Of a stretch of DNA of 15,203 bases, positions 7,073-13,203 are shown one piece after another; the stretch's first letter is position 1; every line of letters starts with the position of its first letter. The translations under genes were made by a program, and so were the position numbers. The notes under the pieces were generated by a model. The model was not told the DNA's origin. It was given only the letters and a program-made list of their open reading frames with translations, and ran no database searches. Source of the DNA: Bacilli bacterium (GTDB taxonomy: Bacteria; Bacillota_I; Bacilli_A; RF39; UBA660); assembly GCA_017461465.1 (NCBI GenBank), contig JAFTYN010000075.1, positions 1 to 15,203 on the forward strand. Direction: 5' to 3'.

Positions 7073-7804
7073 ATGAAAAAAATATTCCTATCTAATAAAG
7101 CTATAAAAGAATTAGAGGTTATTGGCATGGGAGCTGAAGGAGTTATCTATAAATATAACTTTGAAGGCAATACTATAGCAATAAAAATATTTAATCCTGA
7201 TATTTTCACTTCTAATAAACTTAAAAAAATAGAGTTAGTTCACTCTAGAGAAATCGATAAAATTGTAACAAAACCTCAATGTTTAGTATGCGTTGATGGA
7301 AAAATTAATGGATATTCTATGGAATATGATCAAAATGATCAAAATTTAGAGTCATTAAAAACTCTTACTCCTAGTGAAAAACTAGAGTATCTAAAAAAAC
7401 TTAGAGATATTATTGAAACACTTCATAAACATAATATAATTATTGGTGATTTAAAGGCCACTAATATTCTTGTTAATGAAGGTAACATTAAAATTTGTGA
7501 TATTGATAATTTTAAAGTTGATGATTTGGATCCTGACATACTAAATTTATATTCCAAGCAATATTTCCGTAAGTATAAGAAAATGGATGAAGGATTGGAT
7601 ATTTTCTCATTTAATATTCTTACTATTTTATTTCTTATAGATGGTGCTGCCGATGAATTAATTAATTATATTATGAAAGGTAGTTATACACATAATGAAT
7701 ATTTAAGAAATATAATTGAAATCTTATTAAATGATAAAGAGTATACTGAAAGTTATATTATTGATGACCCTAGCAAACTAAAAAGGAAAACTAAAGAATT
7801 CTAG
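7073..7804 (+). CDS. Small soluble atypical Ser/Thr-type protein kinase
   Basis: A 243-residue Hanks-fold protein without membrane helix or sensor domain. The glycine loop is IGMGAEGVIYKY (17-28), the ATP-anchoring lysine is in IAIKIF (K38), and E60 may be the helix-C partner. The catalytic loop reads GDLKATN (125-131): D126, K128 and N131 are kept, but the His-Arg of HRD is Ile-Gly. The DFG motif is replaced by D143-I-D145, with the metal-binding D143 kept. The set resembles bacterial kinases with GDLxxxNxLV and DxDxF motifs. Activity is plausible because K38, D126, N131 and D143 are present. The C-lobe is short. A consensus promoter drives the gene, its start follows AAGGTGG, and its stop overlaps the tgt stop. 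Substrates are unknown, and neither a phosphatase nor a PASTA kinase is nearby. Confidence 0.75.
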   Translation: MKKIFLSNKAIKELEVIGMGAEGVIYKYNFEGNTIAIKIFNPDIFTSNKLKKIELVHSREIDKIVTKPQCLVCVDGKINGYSMEYDQNDQNLESLKTLTPSEKLEYLKKLRDIIETLHKHNIIIGDLKATNILVNEGNIKICDIDNFKVDDLDPDILNLYSKQYFRKYKKMDEGLDIFSFNILTILFLIDGAADELINYIMKGSYTHNEYLRNIIEILLNDKEYTESYIIDDPSKLKRKTKEF

Positions 7805-7815
7805 TTTTCCTTTTT
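7780..7815. terminator. Bidirectional terminator with both stop codons in its loop
   Basis: A perfect 13-bp stem (7780-7792 with 7803-7815) encloses a 10-base loop. Both arms end in five A or T, so it has a T-tract in either direction. The overlapping stop codons of the kinase gene and tgt (CTAG, 7801-7804) lie at the loop/stem border, so the stem is partly coding for both genes. Confidence 0.85.
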
Positions 7816-8919
7816 ATTATATCTATTTATAAACTTTTCTCTATATTCTAAAATATTGTCTTCTTCTATTGCTTTTCTTAAATCTTCAGTTAATTTAATT
7901 AAAAATCTAATATTATGAATTGATAAAAGTGTTCCACCTAAACTTTCATTACAAGATATTAAATGTCTTATATATGCTTTAGTATAATTTTTACAAGTAT
8001 AACAATCACATTCACTACTTATTGGGGTAAAATCTTCTTTAAATTTTAAATTCTTCAGATTAATTTTACCATCTAAAGTAAATGCATTACCATGTCTAGC
8101 TAAGCGAGTTGGTAAAACACAATCAAACATATCAATACCACGAATAACCCCTTCAATAATATCGATAGGATCTCCTACTCCCATTAAATATCTAGGTTTA
8201 TCTTCTGGTAAATATCTAATCCCATCTTCAATCATTTTATACATTACATCTTTACCTTCGCCAACACTAGTACCACCAATACTATAACCATCAAAACCTA
8301 TTTTAACAGTCTCTTTGGCGCTATATTCACGTAAATCAGTATATTCTCCACCTTGAACTATTCCAAATAAAGACTGATTTTCATTATTAAATACTTCTTT
8401 ACCACGTTTGGCCCATCTTAAAGTTCTATCAGTACTAGCTTTTACATAATCATATGTGGCAGGATATGGAATACATTCATCGAAACTCATAGCAATATCA
8501 CTATCAAGTTTATTTTGAACTTGTATAGAAATTTCTGGAGTTAAAAATAATTTTGAGCCATCTAAATGACTTTTAAAATGAACCCCTTCTTCAGTTATAT
8601 CTTTAGGTCTTGCTAAAGAAAAAACTTGAAATCCCCCACTATCAGTTAGAATTGGTCCATCATAGTTCATAAACTTATGTAGTCCACCAGCTTTCGCAAC
8701 TATATCTTCACCAGGTCTTAACCATAAATGATATGTATTAGACAATATTACTCCACTATTACAAGCTTTAACTTGTTCTGGAGTTAGTGTTTTAACATTG
8801 GCAATAGTTCCTACTGGCATAAACATTGGAGTATCATAACTACCATAATTAGTATGTAATTTACCACGTCTTGCTTTTGTTTTTGTATCATTACAAAGTA
8901 AATCATATTTTATTTTCAT
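7801..8919 (-). CDS. tgt: tRNA-guanine(34) transglycosylase (queuine/preQ1 insertion)
   Basis: A 372-residue protein, full length for bacterial Tgt. The enzyme swaps guanine-34 in the anticodon of Tyr, His, Asn and Asp tRNAs for preQ1 on the way to queuosine. The general acid/base D93 is in LTDSGGFQVFSLA, the substrate-binding GIVQGG is at 186-191, and the nucleophile D266 is in FDCVLPTRLARHGNAF. The zinc site C304-x-C306-x-x-C309 with H335 (SIHNIRF) is complete. It starts at ATG 8919 after GGAGG. Its promoter overlaps the terminator of the Gre-family gene upstream, so it is probably a single-gene transcript. queA, ruvAB and yajC, common partners elsewhere, are not in this window. Confidence 0.98.
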   Translation of the reverse strand: MKIKYDLLCNDTKTKARRGKLHTNYGSYDTPMFMPVGTIANVKTLTPEQVKACNSGVILSNTYHLWLRPGEDIVAKAGGLHKFMNYDGPILTDSGGFQVFSLARPKDITEEGVHFKSHLDGSKLFLTPEISIQVQNKLDSDIAMSFDECIPYPATYDYVKASTDRTLRWAKRGKEVFNNENQSLFGIVQGGEYTDLREYSAKETVKIGFDGYSIGGTSVGEGKDVMYKMIEDGIRYLPEDKPRYLMGVGDPIDIIEGVIRGIDMFDCVLPTRLARHGNAFTLDGKINLKNLKFKEDFTPISSECDCYTCKNYTKAYIRHLISCNESLGGTLLSIHNIRFLIKLTEDLRKAIEEDNILEYREKFINRYNKKEN

Positions 8920-8941
8920 ATTATTCCTCCAAACCCACTTA

Positions 8942-8970
8942 ATTATATATGAAAAAAGACTATTTTACAA
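8942..8970 (-). promoter_or_regulatory. Predicted tgt promoter
   Basis: Minus strand: TTGTAA (8970-8965), a 17-base spacer and TATAAT (8947-8942). The spacer contains the descending arm and T-tract of the upstream gene's terminator. The leader before tgt would be only about 15 bases, just enough for the GGAGG site. Confidence 0.6.
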
Positions 8971-8977
8971 TAGTCTT
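8952..8977 (-). terminator. Terminator of the Gre-family gene
   Basis: Minus strand: AAGACTAT (8977-8970) pairs with ATAGTCTT (8963-8956) across a 6-base loop that can add one more pair, followed by an uninterrupted T run to 8952. The stem begins inside the gene's TAA stop. Confidence 0.8.
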
Positions 8978-9482
8978 AATTTCCTTTTACCATAGTCTTA
9001 GCATCTTTAGTATGTATTTTATTAATTACACCCTTAAATGTTTCGCTAGGACCAGCATAACTAAATGAATCGTTTTCTTTTTTACCTAAAACAGCTTTGC
9101 CAAGTGGAGATTTGTCAGTAATGATCGTTACATCTTCACCATCAATAGTTTCATGCATTTCACATAAAATATAATCTTGAGTTTCGTCTTCTCCCCAAAA
9201 ATTAATAGTTGCTGTAAACTTACTACCTATTTGGATAGTTTCAGAATCACCAATTTCGATTATAGTAGCACTATTAATTATTGCTTCTAATTCACTCATT
9301 CTACTAATAATATCTTGTACTTGATATGCACTAACTGATGTATTTATATCATCAAATCCGTCAGTTCCAATGTGAGCATTTCTAGCATTAGAAGCTTTTT
9401 CTTCAACTGTTTCTTTATATTGAACTTTTAATTGTTCTAAAGTTTCACGCATTTTTGCCACTTGTTCTGGTAATAATTTCAT
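8976..9482 (-). CDS. greA: GreA/GreB-family transcript cleavage factor with unusual coiled-coil tip
   Basis: A 168-residue protein, slightly longer than the usual 158. Residues 1-75 form the N-terminal coiled coil that enters the RNA polymerase secondary channel, and 80-165 form the C-terminal FKBP-like domain with the family signature SPLGKAVLGKKENDSF (125-140). Gre factors stimulate cleavage of backtracked RNA. The usual tip GDLSENAEY is absent; this protein reads GTDGFDDINTSV (39-50). D41 and D44 fall where E. coli GreA has its catalytic D41 and E44, so the acidic pair may be kept in a new context. It starts at ATG 9482 after GGAGG with its own promoter and terminator. It may be the ordinary GreA of this lineage or a diverged Gre paralogue with altered effect on polymerase. 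Confidence 0.85.
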   Translation of the reverse strand: MKLLPEQVAKMRETLEQLKVQYKETVEEKASNARNAHIGTDGFDDINTSVSAYQVQDIISRMSELEAIINSATIIEIGDSETIQIGSKFTATINFWGEDETQDYILCEMHETIDGEDVTIITDKSPLGKAVLGKKENDSFSYAGPSETFKGVINKIHTKDAKTMVKGN

Positions 9483-9508
9483 AATTTCTCCTCCAAACGT
9501 TGATTTCT

Positions 9509-9537
9509 ATGATACCAAAATAAAATCTTTAAATCAA
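9509..9537 (-). promoter_or_regulatory. Predicted promoter of the Gre-family gene
   Basis: Minus strand: TTGATT (9537-9532), a 17-base spacer and TATCAT (9514-9509) preceded by TGG, giving an extended -10. The leader is about 20 bases. Confidence 0.6.
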
Positions 9538-9588
9538 TTAAACATAATATACTTATTAATGAGCCTATATATAACCTTAAGTTATATC

Positions 9589-9627
9589 AAAAAAAGCAAT
9601 GAACTAGTCCATATACTTATTCATTGC
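9589..9627 (-). terminator. Terminator of yneF
   Basis: Minus strand: GCAATGAA (9627-9620) pairs with TTCATTGC (9603-9596), then seven T (9595-9589). The stem starts in the last codons of yneF and its stop falls at the end of the 16-base loop. Confidence 0.75.
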
Positions 9628-9825
9628 TTTCATCATTTGATTTACTTGTTTTTGACTTGGAGTTCTCCCCATTTGTGTCATCATAGCTTTAATCATTTGT
9701 TCATTAATTGGTGGATTTTGTTTCATATATTTTTTCATATATTTTCTAGCAACAAAGAATCCGATAATAGCACCAATTATTACACCAACTAAAACTTGTA
9801 ATAAATCTATTAAAAATGCTCCCAC
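9604..9825 (-). CDS. yneF: YneF/UPF0154 family small membrane protein
   Basis: A 73-residue protein with one N-terminal membrane helix (about 5-26) and a basic cytoplasmic tail. The tail contains the family signature: NPPINEQMIKAMMTQMGRTPSQKQVNQMMKAM, residues 37-68. The function of YneF is unknown. It begins at GTG (9825), about ten bases after GGAAGG; the family aligns well from this start. In B. subtilis yneF lies in the lexA-yneA-yneB-ynzC-tkt-sirA-yneF neighbourhood, and here too it follows tkt in the same direction with one gene between them. It has its own promoter and terminator, so it appears to be transcribed alone. Confidence 0.92.
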   Translation of the reverse strand: MGAFLIDLLQVLVGVIIGAIIGFFVARKYMKKYMKQNPPINEQMIKAMMTQMGRTPSQKQVNQMMKAMNKYMD

Positions 9826-9849
9826 TTTCTCAAATCCTTCCCAAGGTAT

Positions 9850-9878
9850 ATTTTACTAAAAAGTCCTTATTATTTCAA
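9850..9878 (-). promoter_or_regulatory. Predicted yneF promoter
   Basis: Minus strand: TTGAAA (9878-9873), a 17-base spacer and TAAAAT (9855-9850), in the 59-base gap between yneF and the gene before it. Confidence 0.6.
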
Positions 9879-9884
9879 GTAATA

Positions 9885-10814
9885 TTAACTATTTATAGCA
9901 TCTTCATCTATAATTTTAAAAGATTTTATCATATTTAACATATCTTTTATTTTTATATTTTCTAAAAGATTATTTATATCTATTGTTTCTCTTGATTCAA
10001 TTGGCATAGTAAATATTATACACACTTTATTATATGTTATAAATCCTAATGCTCCAACCTTATTAGTTTCTTTATAATTTGCAATTAAAACATTTATATT
10101 AAAAGTATCATTTGTTAAGTCCATAGCAGTTAATAATTCATAATCTCCGCTAGTATTAATATTATTAATTATTTGATCTACTATTCCTTCTTTAAATGGT
10201 ATGTATTCAAAAGTTATATTATTACTATTACTATCATTAAATACTACAAGTGGTTTAGAATTTGAAAGTAAACAATATTTATCTAAATCAGTGTTAGAAG
10301 GTATTTGTTCATAAGTATTAGGATAATCAAAAGAAAAATTAATTCTAACATCCTCAAAAGTTTTACTTATATCTAAAACTCTAGCAAAACTATGAAGTAA
10401 CATATCATAAAACATAGAAACTTCTTCTTCATCATTTCCTCTAAATAAAGTTAATCTTTCATTGTTGATTTCTATTTGAATCATATTATCCCTATTACAA
10501 TTAGGAGAAACTCTAGTAATATACTTTTTAAATGATTTTAAATTTTTTTCAATTACTTCATAAAGTTCAACACTTCTTTTTAAATCTTTATATTCTTCTC
10601 TAGACATACTTTTACTTACAATTATTTTTCCAGTATGATTAGCTGTTAGAGTAAAAGCATACTCATCTACTCCTAAATTAATACATAATAAACTAAATTT
10701 CAAATTACTTTGTTCTGGTGCTACTACACCTGGCTTAACATCTTTAATTTTAGCAATTTCTTCCTCAACATTAATATTCTCTTTTTGTTTTTTTAATAAT
10801 TTAAATAAGCTCAT
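9885..10814 (-). CDS. Unrecognised 309-residue soluble protein
   Basis: I do not recognise the family. The protein starts at ATG 10814 after a strong AGGAGG. It has a basic N-terminus (MSLFKLLKKQKEN), a Glu/Lys-rich segment to about 35, then alternating beta-like and charged helical stretches with no signal peptide or membrane helix, so it is probably cytoplasmic. An apparent two-lobed layout (about 36-170, with a GNDEEEVSMFYDMLLHSFARVL helix at 126-147, and 175-305) is only a visual impression. It lies between tkt and yneF, where B. subtilis has sirA (the sporulation inhibitor of DnaA), but it is twice as long and I see no likeness. It has its own extended -10 promoter and no clear terminator. 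Confidence 0.75.
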   Translation of the reverse strand: MSLFKLLKKQKENINVEEEIAKIKDVKPGVVAPEQSNLKFSLLCINLGVDEYAFTLTANHTGKIIVSKSMSREEYKDLKRSVELYEVIEKNLKSFKKYITRVSPNCNRDNMIQIEINNERLTLFRGNDEEEVSMFYDMLLHSFARVLDISKTFEDVRINFSFDYPNTYEQIPSNTDLDKYCLLSNSKPLVVFNDSNSNNITFEYIPFKEGIVDQIINNINTSGDYELLTAMDLTNDTFNINVLIANYKETNKVGALGFITYNKVCIIFTMPIESRETIDINNLLENIKIKDMLNMIKSFKIIDEDAINS

Positions 10815-10838
10815 AATAACCTCCTAGTATCTAAAATA

Positions 10839-10847
10839 ATTATAGCA
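10839..10847 (-). promoter_or_regulatory. Extended -10 promoter of the unrecognised gene
   Basis: Minus strand TGC (10847-10845) then TATAAT (10844-10839). The -35 position at 17 bases reads TTTATA, which is weak. The following bases give TGCTATAATTA, identical to the -10 regions of the RNase J-like gene and the surface operon. Confidence 0.55.
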
Positions 10848-10868
10848 CATCTCTTTTTATTTATAAAT

Positions 10869-10896
10869 AAAAAAGAGACTATTTAAAATAATCTCT
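10869..10896 (-). terminator. Terminator of tkt
   Basis: Minus strand: a 10-bp stem with one G-U pair between 10896 and 10874, loop of three bases, followed by five T (10873-10869). The stem starts in the last tkt codons and includes its stop. Confidence 0.8.
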
Positions 10897-12865
10897 TCAT
10901 ACGTTCTTTAAGATTTTCAAAAGTATATTCAAGTTCTTTTTCAACTTCACCTTTAGTACCACTAATGCCAAATCTATCTATAGTCATTAAGTATTTTTCA
11001 TTATAAACATATTTGTACCATCCAAGAGATGAACCAGCTTCAATTACTATTGTTTTATAGCCTACTGGTAAAAGTGATTGTCTATATTTTTCGGATTGTT
11101 TTTCATAAAGTTCCATACATGGCATACTTATAACACGTAAATCAATTTTATTTTCGTTATATAACTGTTCAGCAAGTAAAAGTGCAGTTCTAACTTCACT
11201 ACCAGTTGCTATAATAATACCATTTAATCTTTCTTTTTCTCTTCTTACTGGATATGCTCCATATTTAACGTATTCACTATTAGTAGCTCCTATAAGTTCG
11301 CTTTCTTGTCTATATAAAGCTAAAGCATTAGGTCCTTTAGTATTAAGCATCATATTCCAGCATCCCACTATTTCTTTAGCATCAGCTGGTCTAAATACAT
11401 TTAAATTCGGAATAGCTCTTAACATAGCAAGTTGCTCTATTGGTTGATGAGTTGGACCATCTTGACCAACTGCATATGAATCATGGGTAAATATATAATT
11501 TACTGGTAAATCCATTAATGCAGATAATCTAATAGCTGGTTTTAAATAATCAGAAAATACTAAGAAAGTAGAACCAAAAGTTTTAAATCCTGTTAAAGCG
11601 AGTCCATTTAAAATAGCTCCCATAGCATGCTCTCTAACACCAAACCATATATTAGAACCATCATAATGTTCATCTTTAATATCTCCTAATTTCTTTAAAG
11701 TTGTTTTAGTTGAGCTAGCTAAGTCTGCACTTCCTCCAATTAAATTAGGAACTATTTTAGCAATTTCTTGCATAATGTCACCATTTGCTTCACGAGCACT
11801 TATTTTTGTATTTGGATCAAATTGCCAATTTTGCTCTAAAAGATTATATTCCTTACTATGAATAAAATAATCTAATAAATCTTCACTTTTTAAATTTACA
11901 TTTTTCTTATATTCAGTAAAACCTCTACTCCACATTTCATATTTTCTGCCACTTCTTTCAGTAATTTTATTTCTAAAATTACGAACTGCTTCTTCATCTA
12001 TATAAAATGGTTCATTAGGAAGTCCTAAAATACCTTTCAAAGATTTAATATCTTCTTTAGTAAGACATTTACCATGCACTTCATTACTTCCTGCCATCAT
12101 AGAGCCATTACCAATTACAGTTTTAATTTCAATTAAAGATGGCTTTCCAGATTTTTTTGCAGCATTAATCGCTTTATCAATTTCGTCTACATTTGACCCA
12201 TTTAAAACTCTAACTGTAAACCATCCCATCGCGTTAAAACGCTCACATACATTTTCAGTAAAAGTATTAGATGTATCTCCATCTAAACTAACATTATTTG
12301 AATCATATAAAACAATTAAATTATCAAGGTTTAATGTTCCTGCTAAAGAAGCAGCTTCATAACTGATTCCTTCCATTAAATCTCCGTCACCACATAATGC
12401 ATAAACATTATATGATATTAATGGTTTATTAGCTAAAACATTACTTTCACTAGGCATAACAAATTTTGTCTCCAGAATTTTTTCTCCTATTGCCATTCCA
12501 ACTGCACTCGCAATACCTTGTCCTAAAGGACCTGTACTCATATCAACCCCTGGAGTAACACCAAACTCTGGATGACCTGGTGTTTTGTAACCAGCTCTTC
12601 TAAAATTTTTAAGATCATCTATGCTAATATCATAACCTGCCATAAATAAAGTTGAATATAAAAGAGCTGACCCATGTCCCGCTGACATAACAAATCTATC
12701 TCTTGAAATCCATTTATCATCATTAGTATTTATGTTCATATGATTAGCATATAATGTATATATAATTGGTGCTGCTCCAAGAACAATTCCAGGATGTCCA
12801 CTACCAGCAGCATCAATCATATCAATACCTAACATTTTTAAGTTTGCAATTATTTTATTATCCAT
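10883..12865 (-). CDS. tkt: Transketolase
   Basis: A 660-residue, full-length transketolase. This thiamine-diphosphate enzyme moves two-carbon units between sugar phosphates in the non-oxidative pentose phosphate pathway. Motifs appear in order: SGHPG (22-26, H24), PGHPE (96-100), GPLGQG (112-117), the cofactor motif GDGDLMEG (159-166) continuing to DSNN (188-191), the catalytic glutamate in REHAM (E412), and the second signature QDGPTHQPIEQ (468-478, H473). It starts at ATG 12865 after AGAGGAG. The position next to lexA and upstream of yneF is the B. subtilis order, which supports vertical descent. Other pentose phosphate genes are not in view. Confidence 0.98.
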   Translation of the reverse strand: MDNKIIANLKMLGIDMIDAAGSGHPGIVLGAAPIIYTLYANHMNINTNDDKWISRDRFVMSAGHGSALLYSTLFMAGYDISIDDLKNFRRAGYKTPGHPEFGVTPGVDMSTGPLGQGIASAVGMAIGEKILETKFVMPSESNVLANKPLISYNVYALCGDGDLMEGISYEAASLAGTLNLDNLIVLYDSNNVSLDGDTSNTFTENVCERFNAMGWFTVRVLNGSNVDEIDKAINAAKKSGKPSLIEIKTVIGNGSMMAGSNEVHGKCLTKEDIKSLKGILGLPNEPFYIDEEAVRNFRNKITERSGRKYEMWSRGFTEYKKNVNLKSEDLLDYFIHSKEYNLLEQNWQFDPNTKISAREANGDIMQEIAKIVPNLIGGSADLASSTKTTLKKLGDIKDEHYDGSNIWFGVREHAMGAILNGLALTGFKTFGSTFLVFSDYLKPAIRLSALMDLPVNYIFTHDSYAVGQDGPTHQPIEQLAMLRAIPNLNVFRPADAKEIVGCWNMMLNTKGPNALALYRQESELIGATNSEYVKYGAYPVRREKERLNGIIIATGSEVRTALLLAEQLYNENKIDLRVISMPCMELYEKQSEKYRQSLLPVGYKTIVIEAGSSLGWYKYVYNEKYLMTIDRFGISGTKGEVEKELEYTFENLKERMKRLF

Positions 12866-12890
12866 ATTATCTCCTCTTTATTATAATAAT

Positions 12891-12899
12891 ATTATATCA
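12891..12899 (-). promoter_or_regulatory. Possible extended -10 promoter of tkt
   Basis: Minus strand TGA (12899-12897) then TATAAT (12896-12891), about 25 bases before the start codon. The -35 position reads TTTATT, a weak match. It lies just after the terminator of the 45-codon SOS gene, so tkt is likely transcribed independently of it. Confidence 0.5.
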
Positions 12900-12920
12900 A
12901 AACTAATAAATATAATAAAG

Positions 12921-12957
12921 AAAAAAATAGAAACTACATATTTATTGAAGTAGTTTC
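12921..12957 (-). terminator. Terminator of the 45-codon SOS gene
   Basis: Minus strand: GAAACTAC (12957-12950) pairs with GTAGTTTC (12937-12930), loop 12 bases, then TA and seven T (12927-12921). The stop codon at 12936-12934 is inside the distal arm. This closes a short single-gene transcript of about 170 bases. Confidence 0.85.
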
Positions 12958-13071
12958 AGAAATAGAAGTACTAACACTTATGTCTCTTGTCATAACTCCT
13001 CCTATAAAAAACATTAAAAGAAATAAAATTACTGTCCCTGTCATTAATTTGCTTTCAAAAAGTTCTAACAT
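12934..13071 (-). CDS. 45-residue single-span membrane peptide, LexA-controlled; possible SOS division inhibitor
   Basis: The gene starts at ATG 13071, seven bases after AGAGGAGG, and ends at TAG 12934-12936. The peptide has three parts: a short acidic start (MLELFESKLM), a hydrophobic span at about 11-27 (TGTVILFLLMFFIGGVM), and a hydrophilic Ser/Thr-rich tail of about 18 residues (TRDISVSTSISETTSINM). The promoter is nearly consensus with a perfect LexA box in its spacer, and a terminator follows directly, so all parts of an SOS-induced transcript are present. It occupies the yneA position beside lexA. YneA and staphylococcal SosA are also single-span SOS proteins that block division, but this one is shorter and has no LysM domain. 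The function is inferred from place, control and topology. Toxin-like or other membrane roles are possible. Confidence 0.8.
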   Translation of the reverse strand: MLELFESKLMTGTVILFLLMFFIGGVMTRDISVSTSISETTSINM

Positions 13072-13095
13072 ACTTCATCCTCCTCTTGTATTTTA

Positions 13096-13124
13096 ATTTT
13101 ATCACGAACACTTGTTCGTGTCAA
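13096..13124 (-). promoter_or_regulatory. SOS promoter of the 45-codon gene
   Basis: Minus strand: TTGACA (13124-13119), a 17-base spacer (13118-13102) and TAAAAT (13101-13096). The LexA box lies within the spacer, so a bound repressor would directly exclude RNA polymerase. The predicted start, near 13089, gives a leader of about 18 bases with AGAGGAGG. Confidence 0.85.
13105..13118. promoter_or_regulatory. LexA operator (SOS box) 1
   Basis: CGAACACTTGTTCG, a perfect palindrome outside the central four bases, extended by CA/TG to 7-bp arms at 13103-13120. Read on the minus strand (CGAACAAGTGTTCG) it fits the Bacillus-type SOS box CGAAC-N4-GTTCG. It sits between the -35 and -10 of the small SOS gene. 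Confidence 0.92.
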
Positions 13125-13132
13125 TCTATAAA

Positions 13133-13146
13133 CAAACAAATGTTTG
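13133..13146. promoter_or_regulatory. LexA operator (SOS box) 2, lexA autoregulation
   Basis: CAAACAAATGTTTG has the same spacing as box 1 with symmetric A/T changes in each arm (CAAAC and GTTTG). It overlaps the lexA -35 hexamer by three bases, placing it to autoregulate lexA. The deviation from CGAAC suggests weaker binding than box 1. Box centres are 28 bp apart. Confidence 0.75.
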
Positions 13147-13172
13147 ACATAATGTGTAAAGTATGTTAAGAT
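13144..13172 (+). promoter_or_regulatory. lexA promoter
   Basis: TTGACA (13144-13149), a 17-base spacer and TAAGAT (13167-13172). The start is expected near 13179, with an AAAGGAGG ribosome site before ATG 13204. The -35 overlaps SOS box 2. Confidence 0.8.
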
Positions 13173-13203
13173 GTATTTGTAATAATATAAAAAGGAGGTT
13201 AAA

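Noticed and set aside
9569..9587. ATATAAC/GTTATAT hairpin after the yneF terminator
   Set aside because: It is AT-only apart from one pair, has no T-tract in either direction and overlaps no regulatory site I recognise.
9559..9792. Plus-strand 77-codon His-rich frame
   Set aside because: It is antisense to yneF, whose family signature is unmistakable.
12934..13071. The 45-codon gene as a true YneA homologue
   Set aside because: Position and control match, but there is no LysM domain and the length is less than half. I therefore call it a positional counterpart only.
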